Below are positions 23,501 through 38,500 of a stretch of DNA of 64,000 nucleotides, piece by piece. Where the stretch lies: positions 31,062 through 95,061 of the forward strand of contig BDDC01000033.1 in NCBI GenBank assembly GCA_001662425.1, written 5' to 3'. The notes below the pieces were generated by a model. The model worked only from the letters and a program-made list of their open reading frames with translations, searched no databases and had not been told where the DNA came from. Made by a program: the position numbers and the translations under genes. Source of the DNA: Chlamydomonas sphaeroides (lineage: Eukaryota; Chlorophyta; Chlorophyceae; Chlamydomonadales; Chlamydomonadaceae). Numbering within the stretch: the first letter of the stretch is position 1; every line of letters starts with the position of its first letter.

Positions 23501-26500
23501 GCTTGGCCTGACACGGATGATGCCGCTGCGCCGACCCCAGGCGGCACTGTGCCCTCCTACCTGGAGCGCTGCTCCGCCGACCTGCTGGACCTGACCGAGC
23601 TGGTGCGCGGCCGCCTGAGCAGCCAGGAGCGGCTCACGCTCGGCGCGCTCATCACCATCGACGTGCACGCGCGCGACGTGGTGGCGGAGCTGGCCGAGGC
23701 CAACATCAAGAACGTGAGCCACTGGGCGCGCGTAGCACGCGGCAGGCGTCCCTGGCTAGCATTTTCTTCCGCCCGGCCGCGCTGGGTAATGGCAATGTAG
23801 CTAGCTAGCTGGGTGTTGCTGTCGCGCTGTGTCAGCCGCGCCTGAGCCTGGCCGCCCCATGCGCCCGCAGCCCACGGATTTCGAGTGGGTGTCGCGGCTG
23901 CGCTACTACTGGCGCGACGACGACGTGCGCGTGGACATGGTGCAGGCCAGCATCGCGTACGGGTGAGTTCCCACAGCAGCCGCACCGCACCCGTGTGGAT
24001 GGGGCAACAGCCGGCCAGCAGCCGCGGACCGCCGTGCGCGCGCCCCTTGTCTCCCACGTGCGCCCCCGCCTTACCCCACTGCGCCACTTGTCTCGCAGCT
24101 ACGAGTACCTGGGCAACACGCCCCGCCTCGTCATCACGCCTCTCACCGACCGCTGCTACATGACGCTCATGAGCGCGATGCACATGAACCTGGGAGGAGC
24201 GCCCGCCGGGCCGGCAGGTGCGGCAGGGCAGGCGTCCGCATGGCGGCGGGGCGGTCGCAGGGAATGGTTGTCCTCATGCGGAGCGCGCGCGCTGTGGGTC
24301 ACGGCTGCGCGCCCTGTGGCTCATGGCTTCCGTGCCCTGTGCGCGCAGGCACGGGCAAGACGGAGACCACCAAGGACCTGGCCAAGGCGTTGGCCAAGCA
24401 GTGTGTGGTGTTCAACTGCTCGGACGGCCTGGACTATCAGGTGCGAGCCGCATGCCAGGGCCAGCATAGGGCACCCCACGGGCTGGACGCGCAGTGGTTT
24501 TAGCGGCTCCGACCGCCGCGGTCAGGTATGTTGCGCCAGGCGGGGCGCTAAGCGCCCCTGGTGGTGCTGGTGTCGTTCGCCCTTTGCAGGCGATGGCCAA
24601 GTTCTTCAAGGGCCTGGCCTCCAGCGGCGCGTGGGCGTGCTTTGATGAGTTCAACCGCATCGACCTGGAGGTGCTGTCCGTGGTGGCGCAGCAGGTACGA
24701 CACGGCGCGGCTGCTGACCCCGGTTGGGCCACCCTGATATAGGCAATGCCCATGGCCTCCCTGCTGCCCTCGCCTCACACCGCAACCCCTCTCCCACCCC
24801 TGCGCAGATCCTGACCATCCAGCTGGCCATCCAGGCCAAGGTCAAGCGCTTCATCTTCGAGGACACCGAGATCGACCTCAACCCCGCCTGCTCCGTGTAC
24901 ATCACCATGAACCCGGGCTACGCAGGTGTGTGCCCTCAACACGCTGCTGCAGCTCTGACGCCCCCAGCGCCGTACCCCCGCTCGCGCACACAGCACCTGC
25001 GGCGCTGTCGCACGGGTCCCAGCGCACCCCCGCCCCCCCCCTTGCCGTGTGCTCCCCGCAGGCCGCTCCGAGCTGCCTGACAACCTCAAGGCGCTCTTCC
25101 GGCCATGCGCCATGATGGTGCCCGACTACGCACTCATCGCCGAGATCTGCCTCTACAGCTACGGCTACCGCAACGGCAAGGACCTGGCGCGCAAGATGGT
25201 CGCCACCTTCAAGCTCTGCTCCGAGCAGCTGTCCAGCCAGGACCACTACGACTACGGTGCGTGGCCACGACCCTCCTGCCTTCCGCCACGCGTGCTGCCG
25301 GGGCTGAGATGCAAGCTGCCCGGCTGCCAGAGGTGGTCCTGACGAAGGCCCCTGTTTATCAACTTCACACACCCTTATACTTATTTCTGAACACACCCTG
25401 ACCGCCGCGGCCCCCTCGTCACGTCCCAGGCATGCGCGCCGTCAAGTCCGTCATCACGGCGGCGGGCAACCTGAAGCGCGAGTTCCCCGACGACAACGAG
25501 GAGGTGCTGCTGCTGCGCGCGCTGCGCGACGTCAACGTGCCCAAGTTCCTATCGCACGACCTGCCGCTGTTCGACGGCATCATCGCCGACCTGTTCCCCG
25601 GCGTCACCATGCCCGAGGTCGACTACGCCAGCCTGCTGGGCGCGCTGAAGGAGTCGTGCCGCGAGATGGGCATCCAGGTGCGGCAGCGACTGTGGACCAG
25701 GCGCTGTCGGCAAGGGTCAGCACGGCGCCAGCGCCGTGTGGCCGGCGCAACATATCGGCTGCTCTGACCGTACTGACATGCCCGCGTGTGTGCTTGCGTT
25801 GGGCTGGCAGGCTGTGGACAACTTTGTGGCCAAGGTCATCCAGCTGTACGAGACGACCATCGTGCGGCACGGGCTTATGCTCGTGGGGCCCACCATGGGC
25901 GGCAAGACCTGCTGCTACCGCTCGCTGCAGAAGGCCATGACCAAGCTGGCCGTGGCGGGAGACGAGAAGTGAGTCCGGCTGCCGTGCTAAACTGGCCTGT
26001 GGCACCGTGTGCGGATGCCTACCTGACGCGATACCAAGGAATACCCGTGTCCCCTCCCTTCCCTGTGCTCCTGCGCCGCCAGGTACGAGCGCGTGCGCGT
26101 GGTTGCGCTCAACCCCAAGTCCATCACCATGGGCCAGCTGTACGGCGAGTTCGATGAGAACACGCACGAGTGGACGGACGGCGTCCTGGCGTGCTACATG
26201 CGCGAGTGCAGCGAGGACACCAAGCCCGACAAGAAGTGGATCATGTTTGACGGCCCCGTGGACGCGGTGTGGATCGAGAACATGAACACGGTGCTGGACG
26301 ACAACAAGAAGCTGTGCCTCGTCAGCGGCGAAATCATCCAGCTCAGCGCCAGCATGACCATGATGTTCGAGGTGCGTACCGCTGCCGGCAGGGCACCTCG
26401 TAAGGCCTTCCCAGCCTGCACCTGCTGTGATTGTTGGCCAGCGTCCGGCTGCCACGGCTTACCTGTACCCGGCCCCCTGACTCACCCGTCCGCCCCCGGC

Positions 26501-29500
26501 TGTTTTGTCCCCCATGCTGCGCTCCGCAGGTGGAGGACCTGGCCGTGGCCTCGCCCGCCACCGTGTCGCGCTGCGGCATGGTGTACATGGAGCCCAGCGC
26601 GCTGGGGCTGGAGCCGATGCTGGACTCGTGGCTGGCCCGCCTGCCGCCGGGCGTGATGGAGCACGCCGAGGTGCTGCGCTCCATCTTCAACGCGCTGGTG
26701 CCCGAGGCGCTGCGCTTCGTGCGCAAGAACCTCAAGGTGCGTCGCTGTGCGCGTGGGGTAAGGCAAGGCGGCGCCCAGTCGTGCGGGCAATGTGGTACTT
26801 AGGATCGCCAGGGCCGCACAAGGGCCACCTGAGTTTGTGGCTGTCGGCGGCGAGGCTCCTGCCTGTCGTGCCTGTCGTGATCCGTGCCGTGTGTTCCTAC
26901 CATATCAACTCGCCCTGGTCGCTGCAGGAGACGGTGGCCACGGTGAACAACAACCTGGTGGCCTCCTGCTTTGGGCTGATGGACTCGCTGGTCAAGCCCT
27001 GGGAGCGGCCCGAGGGCCAGGACCCGCTGACGGCAGACGAGAAGACCAAGCTGGGTGGCATGATCCCCAGCCTCATGCTTTTCAGCGTGGTGTGGAGCAT
27101 CGGCGCCTCGTGCGACAAGGCCGGCCGCGTCGCCTTCGACGAGTGGTTCCGCCACCAAGTCACCGACTGGGTGCGTCCAAGCAGCCCCGCGTCACGGGGT
27201 CCCACGGAGCCGTGCCAGCAGCCCCTCTGCGCTGCCGCTCGCACTCGCCAGCTAGGCTGACTGGTGCACCTGCTGCCCCTTGTTTGGTGCCCCCGTGACC
27301 TTGCGTTCCGCAGCTGCCGCTGCGCGAGGGGGCCATGTTCCCCGAGGGCAACTCCGTGTACGATTGGGTGTACGACAGCAGCGGCGAGTGGAGCGGCACC
27401 GGCGGATGGGTGGGCTGGATGGCCACGGTGCCCGAGTTCAAGTGCGACCCGGACCGGCCCTTCGCCGAGATCATCGTGCCCACCGCCGACACCGTGCGCT
27501 ACACCTACATCATCGACAAGTGCGTGCGCCGCGTCCCGGGTGCTGCTCCTCCTGCTTGATTGCTCTACGGGGACGCGCACAGCAGCCGGGGGCGCCGCGG
27601 AGCAGATCGCTCGGCCTGAGCGTGCACCCGCGTCCGGTGTCCCACAGGCTGATTGCCAACCAGCGGCACGTGCTGTGCGTGGGTGAGACGGGCACCGGCA
27701 AGACGCTCAACGTGGCGGACAAGCTGCTCAACGCGATGGCGCCCGAGGTCCAGCCGCTCTTCATGACCTTCTCCGCTCGCACCTCCGCCAACCAGACCCA
27801 GGTGCGCGCTGGCGCCGCAAGCAGCGGCCCAGCCATCCACCTAGATGGCCGATCAGCGTCGTGATCACGTCGGTGCTGCCGGTGCCAAGCTCCTGACTGC
27901 TGCATCTACCCGTTTATCTACTCCAACAGGACATCCTGGACGCCAAGATGGACAAGCGGCGCAAGGGCGTGTTCGGGCCGCCCGCCGGCAAGCGCTACGT
28001 GGTGTTCGTGGACGACCTCAACATGCCGCAGCGCGAGAAGTACTTTGCGCAGCCGCCCATCGAGCTGCTGCGCCAGTGGATGGACCATGGCGGCTGGTGA
28101 GGCCCCGCTGCGCAGCGCTCAACACATACTCCTCGCGTGCCCGCCACCACCCTGACCGCCTGCCCCTCCCTGTCCTGCTCTGCTGCCGACAGGTACGAGC
28201 GCAAGCCGCCCTGCCCCTTCCGCACCATCGTGGACACGCAGTTCGTGGCGGCCATGGGCCCGCCCGGCGGCGGCCGCAACCCCGTCACCAACCGCCTGCT
28301 GCGCCACTTCAACTTCCTGTCGTTCACAGAGATGAGCGACGCCAGCGTCGGCCGCATCTTCACCACCATCCTGGGCGCCTTCTTCAAGTGCGTCCCCTAC
28401 CCAGCGCCCTAGTGCGCAACCCATCCTATGTCAGCACCCACACCACCCCCCACGCGCCAAGTCACAAGTCCACCTTGCACGGTCCGTCGGTCCCGACCTC
28501 AACTTTCTCGCACCTGCTCGCCTGCTCGCCTGCTGCCATGCCTTGCCCGAACCGTAGGAAGTACTTTGGCGAGGCCATCCAGGGTCTGACGGACCCGCTG
28601 GTGGAGGCCACGGTGCAGCTGTACAACAGCATCCGCTCCGAGCTGCTGCCGACGCCCTCGCGCAGCCACTACACCTTCAACCTGCGCGACCTGTCCAAGG
28701 TGGTGCAGGGCGTCACGCGCGCCGACCCGCGCTCCACCAGCGACCCCAAGCAGGTGCGGCCGAGATGCGGATGAGGAATACGATGCTGCTGCTGAGGGGG
28801 AGGAGGTTACTTGTGCAGCTGGCTTGCGGACAAGTGCTTGTGCCGGGTGGTGGACAGGGTTGGGGTGCGTGCCTAGGTCCTCTCAGCCCCCGCTACCCGG
28901 CCCCTCCTCACGCGGTCGCGCCGCCACCCTCCCTTGCCAACACCCTGCCGCCCGGCCCGCGCAGATTCTGTCGCTGTGGCTGCACGAGTGCAGCCGCGTG
29001 TTCGAAGACCGGCTGATCAACGACGAGGACCACGGCTGGTTCCGGTCGCGCCAGGAGTCGCTGCTGGGCGAGCGGTTCAGCTGCGGCTACGGCGACGTGG
29101 TCACCAGCGAGCGCCTCATCTACGGCGACTTCATGGTGCCAGGTGCGCCCAGCCCGCCCGGGCCGGGCGTGTGCTGCGCCAGCCTGTCGCTTGCCCTGTC
29201 GCCCGGCTCCGCGTGTCAGGACAGCATCGCTGCCCCGCCACCTGTCCTGCGCCGAGCCCGGCACCTACCGTAACCTTGCCTCTCCTGCGCCGCCCCGGCC
29301 CTGCTTATGCTGCGCTGCGCAGGCGCCGACCCACGGGTGTACCTGCAGATCACGGACATGAACAAGCTGGTGCGCGTGGTGGAGGAGTACCTGGAGGATT
29401 ACAACAGCGTCAGCTCCGCGCCCATGAAGCTAGTCATGTTCCTGGACGCCATCGAGCACGTCAGCAGGATCACGCGGTGAGGCCTGGGGTGTGGGGCGCA

Positions 29501-32500
29501 AGACACACCTTGTTTTCTGCTGGGGCGCACGACAACACCGGCGCTACCGATTTGCAAGTGGTCGCGGAGCGGTCTGAGCAGGGACCGAGCGTTGCCCTAC
29601 CTGCCGTGGCCCGACTGTCCATCCCACCCTTACGCCGCAGTGTCATACGGCTGCCGCTGGGCAACGCGCTACTGCTGGGCGTGGGCGGCAGCGGGCGGCA
29701 GAGCCTGACGCGGCTGGCTGCGTTCATGGAGGAGTACGAGGTGGTGCAGATTGAGATTGCCAAGGGGTGAGCCCCCCGGCCGCGCATCGCTCAGCTCACC
29801 CAGCTAGACACGGATGCAAAGTGCCTCTGGCATGTCGCGAACGCCGCAGAGCAGCCGCACGCATGGCCACGCTCCAGCGGCCACGTGCTGACTGCCGTCC
29901 TGTTGATTGCAACCCTCCTGTCCGCAGCTACGGCGCCAACGAATGGCGCGACGACCTGCGGAAGGTGCTCAAGAAGGCGGGCATCGACGGCAAGGACACG
30001 GTGTTTTTGTTCACGGACACGCAGATCGTGCAGGAGAACTTCCTGGAGGACATCAACAACATCCTCAATGCCGGAGAGGTGCGCCCGCCCCGCACCACCC
30101 CACGCCTGCAGCCCTCTTCCCACGCTTCTGCGTGTCACCGCGGTACTGGCCAAGTGCCTAACCAACCCGCGTGTGCCGCTCTCGCCAAGGCCGAGGCCTC
30201 AGCTGCTGCCCCGGGTCCCCATTCTCCCTCGTGCATGACGTGCCGCCAGGTGCCAAACCTGTGGGGCATGGACGACCAGGAGCTCATCGCCAACACCATG
30301 CGCCCGCTCATGGCGGCGGCGGGGCTGCCCATCACCAAGATGGGCATCAACACCTTCTTCGTCAACCGCTGCCGCGCGCAGCTGCACCTGGTGCTGTGCT
30401 TCAGCCCCATCGGCGACGCCTTCCGGCAACGCCTGCGCATGTTCCCCTCGCTCGTCAACTGCTGCACCATCGACTGGTTCCGGGAATGGCCCGAGGAGGC
30501 GCTGCGCAGCGTGGCTACCAACTTCTTCCAGGGTAGGCAGGCCACCTGATGTGGTGCCGCCGGTGGGACCGCCTCAAGGCCTTGCGTGAGGCAGTGTGTC
30601 AGCCCTGCCCAGCGCACTGGCCGGATTGTAGACGTGGCTGTGAATGCTGCTGCGCCGCGACCATCTCTCCCGCTGCAGATGTGGACTTTGGCGACGACAC
30701 CGGCGCCATCAGCAAGGGCGTGGTGTCATGCTGCGTGGGCGTGCACCAGAGCGTGGAGCGCAAGAGCAAGAAGTTCTACGACGAGCTGCGGCGCTACAAC
30801 TATGTGACTCCCACGTCGTACCTGGAGCTGCTCACCACCTTCATCAAGCTGCTGTCGGAGAAGCGCAGCGAGATCACCGAGAAGCGGCGGCGCCTCGAGG
30901 TGGGCCTGTCCAAGCTCATCGACACGGCGGCGCAGGTGGAGATCATGCAGAAGGAGCTGCAGGACCTGCAGGTGCGGCACCCGAGTGGAACGGAGAACGA
31001 GGAACCGAGGGTCGGGCCCCAAAGAGGCGTTGGCAGGGGCGCATGCGGGGGCCGTACGGCGCTGGGCACATTGGTCGAGGCGGTGGGGCCGGCTGCATGG
31101 GGACGCGGCCGTCTGCTTGGCGTGCCCTGTGGCTAACGGCCTGGGACCGCGTCTGCCGCTGCAGCCTGTGCTGGCGGCTACGGCCAAGGAGGTGGAGGAC
31201 ATGATGGTGGTCATCACCAACGACAAGAAGGAGGCCGACGAGACCAAGCGTGCGGTGGAGCAGCAAGAGGCCGAGGCCAACGAGCAGGTGCGCCCAGCAG
31301 CTAGGGGAACCAGCAGCGCACCAGGCCAGCCGCTGCATCGCCGCGTGCGGCCCTAACACGCACTGTTTTGGCCGTGCGCTGCGGTCTTGTCCCACAGGCT
31401 GCGCGCGCCAAGCAGATTGCCGAGGATGCGCAGCGCGACCTGGACGAGGCACTGCCGGCGCTGGAGCGCGCGCTGGAGAGCCTCAAGAACCTGAGCCGCA
31501 ACGACATCGTGGAGGTCAAGTCCATGCAGAACCCGCCCGCCGGCGTGCGCACGGTCATGGAGGCGACGTGCATCATGTTCGACGAGAAGCCCAAAATGAA
31601 GGACGACCCGAACCAGATGGGCAAGAAGGTGCGCTGTCGCTGGTATTGGCGCTGTCGCTGGTATTGGCGCTGTCGCTGGTAGCGTGCCGGACGGACTGCA
31701 GCCGGGGCCGGGAGACCATCGGTAGGTCGGCCACAATGGCGCGTGCACCCACACACGCACAAGCGCACCATGCTGTCTGTCCGCCGACACACCCAACCGC
31801 CGCCCGTACAGATCCCCGACTACTGGGAGCCCAGCAAGAAGCTGCTGAACGACCCCACCAAGTTCCTGGAGAACCTGTTTGCGTACGACAAGGACAACAT
31901 CCCCGACCACGTCATCAAGAAGATCGAGGCCTACATCGCGCGCGAGGACTTCACGCCCGAGGCCATCGCCAAGGTGTCCAAGGCCTGCATGTCCATCTGC
32001 ATGTGGGTGCGCGCCATGTACGTCTACCACAACGTGGCGCTCTCGGTGGCGCCCAAGCGCGCGGCGCTGCAGGCTGCGCAGGACCAGCTCAACGCCACCA
32101 TGGAGTCGCTGCGGGCGGCGCAGGTGCGCGCGGCCGGGCCAGGGTCGGATCTGGGTCGTAGTGTGTCGCCAGCAAGCGTGTGGGTGTGCCATTGACTTGG
32201 GTGGACGCATAAGGCTTTGATAATTAAGCGTGTGCCTGGCTCCTGTACGGCGCTGTGTGGTGGCGCAGGCCAAGCTCAAAGCTGTGGAGGACAAGATTGC
32301 GACGCTGGAGGCGCAGTACGAGGAGGCGACCGCCAAGAAGGCGTCGCTGGCGCAGCAGGTGCTGCGCTGCACCGTGCAGCTGCAGCGCGCCGACAAGCTT
32401 ATCGGAGGACTGGGCGGCGAGCGCGTACGCTGGCAGGTGCGCCCCGGTTGCCGTCGCCCGTGCGCTACACCGCCCGCTCCACCGTGGCCTGGCGCCATCA

Positions 32501-35500
32501 GCCCCGCCTGGCGCCGCACGCATCGGCGCCGTTAGCCCCGCCCTCCCCCCGCTGCCTCGCGGCCCTGCCCTGCCCGTCATCCTCAAAATCCCTCCACCTG
32601 CCTACACCCGCACCACCATCGCCTCTGCTCTGCAGGCCACCGTGGACCAGCTGGGGTCGGACCTGGTCAACGTGGTGGGCGACATTGTGACCTCGGCCGC
32701 CACCATCGCCTACAGCGGCCCCTTCACGCCCATCTACCGCGCCTCGCTGGTGGTCGAGTGGAGCGGCTTCCTCACCGAGTCGGGCGTGCCGGGCACGCCG
32801 GGCGCCACGCTGCTGGGCACCATGCAGGCGCGTGATGGGCGCTGGGGCCGGTGTGTTGCATGCGGGCTGAGCTCCAGCTGCAGGCACTTTCGTGGGACCG
32901 GGCGGCTTGTTGCGTTCCTGCGCGTGAGACCTGACGCGACGCGGGGCTGGGCTGCTCGGCTGCTGCTGCTGTGGTGTGTGTGCGCAGGACCCGGTCAAGG
33001 TCCGGTCGTGGACCATCCACGGGCTGCCCACGGACACGCTGTCGGTGGAGAACGGCATCATCGTGTCCAAGGCGCGGCGCTGGCCGCTCATGATCGATCC
33101 GCAGGCAAGCAATGCGATGGCCCGCCGGCTGGGCTGGCAAGGAACGGAAAGGGCAACATGCTGACAAGGAGAGGATGGTCCTAATGCTTGGCTTACCGGT
33201 ATGTTCCTCGCGTCCTGTTCACCCTGCCACGACCGCAGGGCCAAGCCAACAAGTGGATTAAGAACATGGAGCGCGAGTCCGGGCTGGACGTGATCAAGCT
33301 GTCTGACCGCGACTTTCTGCGCACGCTGGAGAACGGCGTGCGCTTCGGGAGAGCGGGTGAGCGTAGACGTACCAGGCGGCCTCAAACTGCCACAATTCTC
33401 CGAGCGCGGGTCTCGCAGCTCAGCCCTGGCGCCTGGCGCTTGCCAACATGCCTGCCCGCTGCCGCTGCCGTTGCCCGCCGCAGTGCTGCTGGAGAACATT
33501 GGCGAGACTCTGGATGCTGCGCTGGAGCCGCTGCTGCTCAAGCAGACGTTCAAGCAGGGCGGCAGCGAGGTGATCAAGATCGGCGACAACATCATCCCCT
33601 ACCACCCCGACTTCCGCTTCTACATGACCACCAAGCTGCGCAACCCGCACTACGCGCCCGAGGTGTCGGTCAAGGTGTCGCTGCTCAACTTCTTCGTCAC
33701 GCCAGAGGTGAGCCCGGGGCGCAGCGCAGCGCAGCTGCCGTGCGCGGACCGGGCCTGGGAACCGACTCGCACATGTTGCGCGCGAGCACCCCACGGTCGC
33801 TGAGGCAGGCGCTGTTTGCCTCCCTCTTGAGGCTATCAACTTTGGGCCCGGGCTTACGCTCGGAGGTTCGCAACTAGCTCGTTACTCCCATGGTACATCC
33901 CCCCTTGCCTCTTGCCTCGCCAGGGCCTGGAGGACCAGCTGCTGGGCACCGTGGTGACCCAGGAGCGGCCCGACCTGGCCAACCTCAAGGTGCGGCCGCC
34001 CGCCACACAGCTGTCGGCGCATGCGGTGGCAGCAGCGCAGCCCTGCCGCCCGGTTCACATCAAGCACGCGCGCTCGCAGCCTCGCACGCTGGCTCGCGCT
34101 CACGGCTTGGGCCCGCCCTCCTCGCACGCTGCCCGCTGGTGCGCGCAGAGCCAGCTGGTGGTGAGCAACGCCAAGATGAAGAAGGAGCTGTCGGACATCG
34201 AGGACCGCATCCTGGCGCTGCTGTCCGCCTCAAGCGGCAACATCCTGGACGACGAGGAGCTCATAAACACGCTCGCGCAGTCCAAGGTGCGGGACACGGA
34301 CAGGCACCAACCGTCGGGGCAAACGCAGCTGCGGTGCCGAGCGCCGATGAGCAGCGGGCCCAGCGAGGGCTGGGGTACAGGGACTGGCGGCGCCGGGGCT
34401 GGCGCCCCTGCTAGTGCGCGCTTGGGGCTGACGGCGCACCGTGCCGTTGCTGGCCCGCAGGTGACGTCCAACGAGATTGCGGCCAAGGTGGCGGAGGCGG
34501 AGGCGACGGAGCGCGAGATCGACGAGACGCGCGAGCTGTACCGGCCCGTGGCTCTGCGCGCCTCGCTGCTGTTCTTCGCCATCAGCGACCTGGCGCTGGT
34601 GGACCCCATGTACCAGTACAGCCTGGCCTGGTTCATCAGCCTCTTTATCCGGTGAGTGAAGCAGGCCGGGGCCTGGCCGCAGCTCCTCGGACGGGGATCG
34701 CGAAGGAGGCAAGCATGCATGGAGGTCGAACCAGATGAGGAGTGGGCGTAGGCGGCCCACGGGCTGCACACCTAGGAGGGCAGGTAGACTGAGCCCGACG
34801 TGATCCCGCCGCCTGCCTGCGGTCCCGCCCTCCCTGCTGCGCAGCGGCATCGATGAGGCGCCCAAGGCTGCCAGCGTGGAGGAGCGCGGCGTCATCCTCA
34901 ACGAGTACTTCACCTACTCGCTCTACGTCAACATCTGCCGCTCGCTGTTCGAGGCGCACAAGCTCATGTTCTCGCTGCTGCTGGCCATCAAGATCCTGCA
35001 GAACCTGAGTGAGCCGGGCCGGGGTCACGATGCATGAGCAGGAGCGCCAGGGTGCTGGAGCGGGAGCGCGCCCTTGCGGAGGGTACCCGCAGGGGGCTTC
35101 GTACTGACTGCTGTGCCGGCCCCTGCGCGCCCTCCCCGCCACCACCTGGTGCCCGCAGATCAGATCGACGCTCGCGAGTGGCGCTTCCTGTTGGCCGGAC
35201 CCACGGTCAGCGAGATGGCGCAGCCTAACCCCTCGCCCGACTGGCTCACGGACAAGGCCTGGAACGAGCTGCTCAACCTGTCGCACCTGCCCACTTTCAC
35301 GGGCTTCGCGGGTGGGTTGCAGCGCTTGCGGGGCTGGGTCAGGGCTTCAGCAGCAGCGATGCGCAGCCGCTGCGCACGGCCATGGCGACGCTTACGCCCT
35401 GCTGCCGGCCCTGCTGCGGGTCCGCGCTGCCGTCTGCAGACCACGTGGCTGCCAACCTGCGGCACTACAAGGAGATCTTTGACTCCAACGACGCCCACGT

Positions 35501-38500
35501 CATGCCCCTGGCGCCTCCCTGGGCCGACAAGTTGGACACCTTCCAGAAGCTGCTGTTCCTGCGGTGCGTGCCGCCTGCGTGCTCACCTCCGAGCCCAGCC
35601 ATAGCCCGCGTGTTTGCGACGGTGGCGCCTGGGGCAATTTCAAGAGCCTGGCCAAAGCTGTCTGACGTGCGCTGTGCCGCTGCCTGCCGCTGCCATGCTC
35701 CCAGGTGTCTGCGGCCGGACAAGGTGACGGGCGCGGTGCAGAACTTCGTGAGCGAGCACCTGGGCCAGCGCTTCATCGAGCCGCCGCCCTTTGACCTGGC
35801 CACTTGCTACAAGGAGAGCAGCCCCTCCGTGCCGCTCATCTTTGTGCTCAGCCCCGGAGCCGACCCCATGGCCGGTGAGCAGGCGCGCCGTGTCAAGGCA
35901 TCGGCAACACCGGTTCGGCATATGCGAGATTGTAGCAGCAACTCTGCCAGTTGCTGACGCCCATGGCCCACACCTCCCGTCGCGCCCCTTGATCCCCATC
36001 TCAGACCTGCTCAAGCTGGCGGAGGAGATGAAGTTCTCTCGCAAGTTCGAGAAGGTGTCACTAGGCCAAGGCCAGGGACCCAAGGCCGAGAAGCTGCTGG
36101 AGGCGGGCATGGAGCGAGGCATCTGGGTGTGCCTGCAGGTGAGCCGCCGCCGCCGCTGTCGTTGCTGCTACCGCTGCCATTGCTGCTGGCATGGCATGGT
36201 TACAGTCGCGTGCTGCCGGATGGGGTATCATGGCGCAGAGAGCTCGGCTGCTCAGCGCCCGCATTCGTGCTGGTGCCCGTCCGTTGCTGCTGTCCGGCCC
36301 TCAGAACTGCCACCTGGCCGTCAGCTGGATGCCAACACTGGAGCGCATCGTGGAGGGCATCCAGCCCGACCGCGTGCACAAGGACTTCCGGCTCTGGCTC
36401 ACGTCCATGCCCAGCCCGGACTTCCCGGTGGCCATCCTGCAGGTGCGGCACCGGGACCAGCCCGACGGCAACCCCTACGCATGCTGCTGCGCCCGGTGTG
36501 CCGCCCTGGCCCGCGTCCGCCAGGCGCTGCCCTTCGCCAACGCGCACTGCCCGCCTCGCTCGTTCGTTGCTACCCCCACAGAACGGCGTCAAGATGACTC
36601 TGGAGCCGCCCAAGGGCCTCAAGAGCAACCTGGTGCGCCAGTACAACCGCCTCACCGACGCCTACCTGGCCGCCTCGTCCAAGCCGGACGACTGGCGGCG
36701 CCTGGTGTTCGGGCTGTGCCTCTTCCACGCAGTCATCCAGGTGCGGCCGCAGCGGGCAGCGGCCCGCAGGGAGGGCAGCAAGCGGGGAGGCTCAGCATGG
36801 CCCTGCTGATGCACACCACCGCCTGTTGGCGCCGAACCCCACCGCCCCCTGCACCCCGCCGCTCTGCGCCGCACCGCAGGACCGGCGCAAGTTCGGGCCC
36901 CTGGGTTGGAACATCCGCTACGACTTCACCGACGGCGACCTCAACGTCTCGCTGGCGCAGCTGCAGGAGTACCTGGACAAGTGCGTGGGCGTGGGCGCGG
37001 GGTGAAGGGTGGAGAGTGGAGCGTGGAGACGGCAAGCGGCAGAGGGCCGCGCTCTGCGGCGGCAGCATCGTGCGCCGGGGGCGGCGTTGCGGCGTGCGGG
37101 GTTTGCACTCGACTGGCAGCGCGCGGCGTGCAGCCAGGCGGGGCTGACCCGCCGCTCGGTCCATGCGCGCTGCAGGTACGAGACTATCCCCTTCAAGGTG
37201 CTGCGCTTCCTGTTCACGGAGATCAACTATGGCGGCCGCGTGACGGACGACAAGGACCGGCGGCTGATCAACAACCTCATACACACCTTCTGCGGCCCCG
37301 ACATCCTCGAGGTGCGCGCCGCGGCTGCCACCCCGGCCGCCACCCTCGCGGTCCCCACTACCGGGCCTGCGCTGCAGTCCCCAGGCCCGCATCAGCTCTG
37401 CGTCCCTGGGTCCTGCTCCTTACCCGCCCACACCGCTCCCTTGCTGCTGCTGCGCCCCCGCAGCCCGGCTGCGCCTTCTCGCCCAGCGGCACCTACGCGG
37501 TGCCGCCCGAGGCCGTGACCTCGGTGCGCGACCACCTGGAGCTGCTGCGGCAGCTGCCCATCGTGCCGCGGCCTGAGATTTTCGGCCTGCACGACAACGC
37601 CGACATCACGTGCGACCAGAACGAGACGTACGACATGTGCGCCACTGTGCTGTCGCTGCAGCCGCGCATCGCCAGCGGTAAGACCCGTCTGCGAGGCACA
37701 GACGCAGCTTGCTATTGCTGCAAAGGGCCCAGGCCCGGATGCTTCCGAGTGGCATAGCTGCAGCGGGGAGAGCGCTATCTGACGTTGACGCTGTCGTGGC
37801 CCGGTTGCTGTGGCGGCTCACAGGCGGCGGTCAGAGCCAGGAGGCCGTCATCGGCGACCTGGCCACGGACATCCTGTCGCGGCTGCCGGAGCTCTTTGAC
37901 GTGGACGCGGTCATCGAGGCCTACCCCACCACCTATAAGGAGTCCATGAACACCGTGCTGACGCAGGAGTGCATCCGGTAAGGCCGGGGAGTGGACGGCG
38001 TGCCCCACACATGGCGGCACGGGCTGCGGCCGCGGTGCTTTGGCGGCTGTCCCGCCCGCCCGCTGCTGAGTGGTTGGCCCTCGCGCTGGAATCAAAATGG
38101 CGGTCCCCTTCCAACCCGCCCCCGGCCCCGCCCGCAGTTACAACGCGTTGTTAGCGGTCATGAAGCGCAGCCTGGGGGAGACCATCAAGGCGCTCAAGGT
38201 GCGCTGCTGGCGGGCGGCCCCTGGGGGCCAGCCTGAAGCCTGCGCGCCGCTGCCCGGAGCCCACCCACACACCGCGCTACCCCTGCCTAAGCAACAACGA
38301 ACTCATGCGCTCCACTGCGTTCCCCCGCCCCGCACCGCCCCGCCCCGCACCGCCAGGGCCTGGTGGTCATGTCGCCCGAGCTGGAGGGCGTGGCGTACAG
38401 CATGTACGACAACCAGGTGCCGGAGCTGTGGGCCAGCCGCGCCTACCCCAGCCTCAAGCCGCTGTCCGCCTGGGTGGTGGACCTGCTGGAGCGCACCACC

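Larger units (their letters stand above)
14518..23962 (+). other. dynein tail and linker, exons 1-32
   Basis: Exons: 14518-14569, 14654-14763, 14869-14919, 15158-15216, 15454-15605, 15798-16012, 16236-16385, 16527-16607, 16862-17068, 17229-17339, 17476-17562, 17721-17963, 18172-18388, 18526-18709, 18895-18976, 19175-19276, 19412-19462, 19619-19696, 19844-19909, 20031-20186, 20341-20427, 20674-20874, 21091-21201, 21348-21467, 21561-21743, 21906-22054, 22219-22456, 22636-22818, 22939-23083, 23242-23409, 23541-23713 and 23871-23962. They cover residues 1 to about 1,435. Linker landmarks include QWIALQRQWMYLEPIF and FFFLSNDELLQILSQTKNP. The exon-4 acceptor (15158) and the exon-21 donor (after 20427, or three bases earlier) are my least secure boundaries. 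Confidence 0.85.

Noticed and set aside
32498..33595. 365-codon minus-strand open frame in the dynein gene
   Set aside because: It spans several dynein exons and introns on the opposite strand and has no family resemblance.
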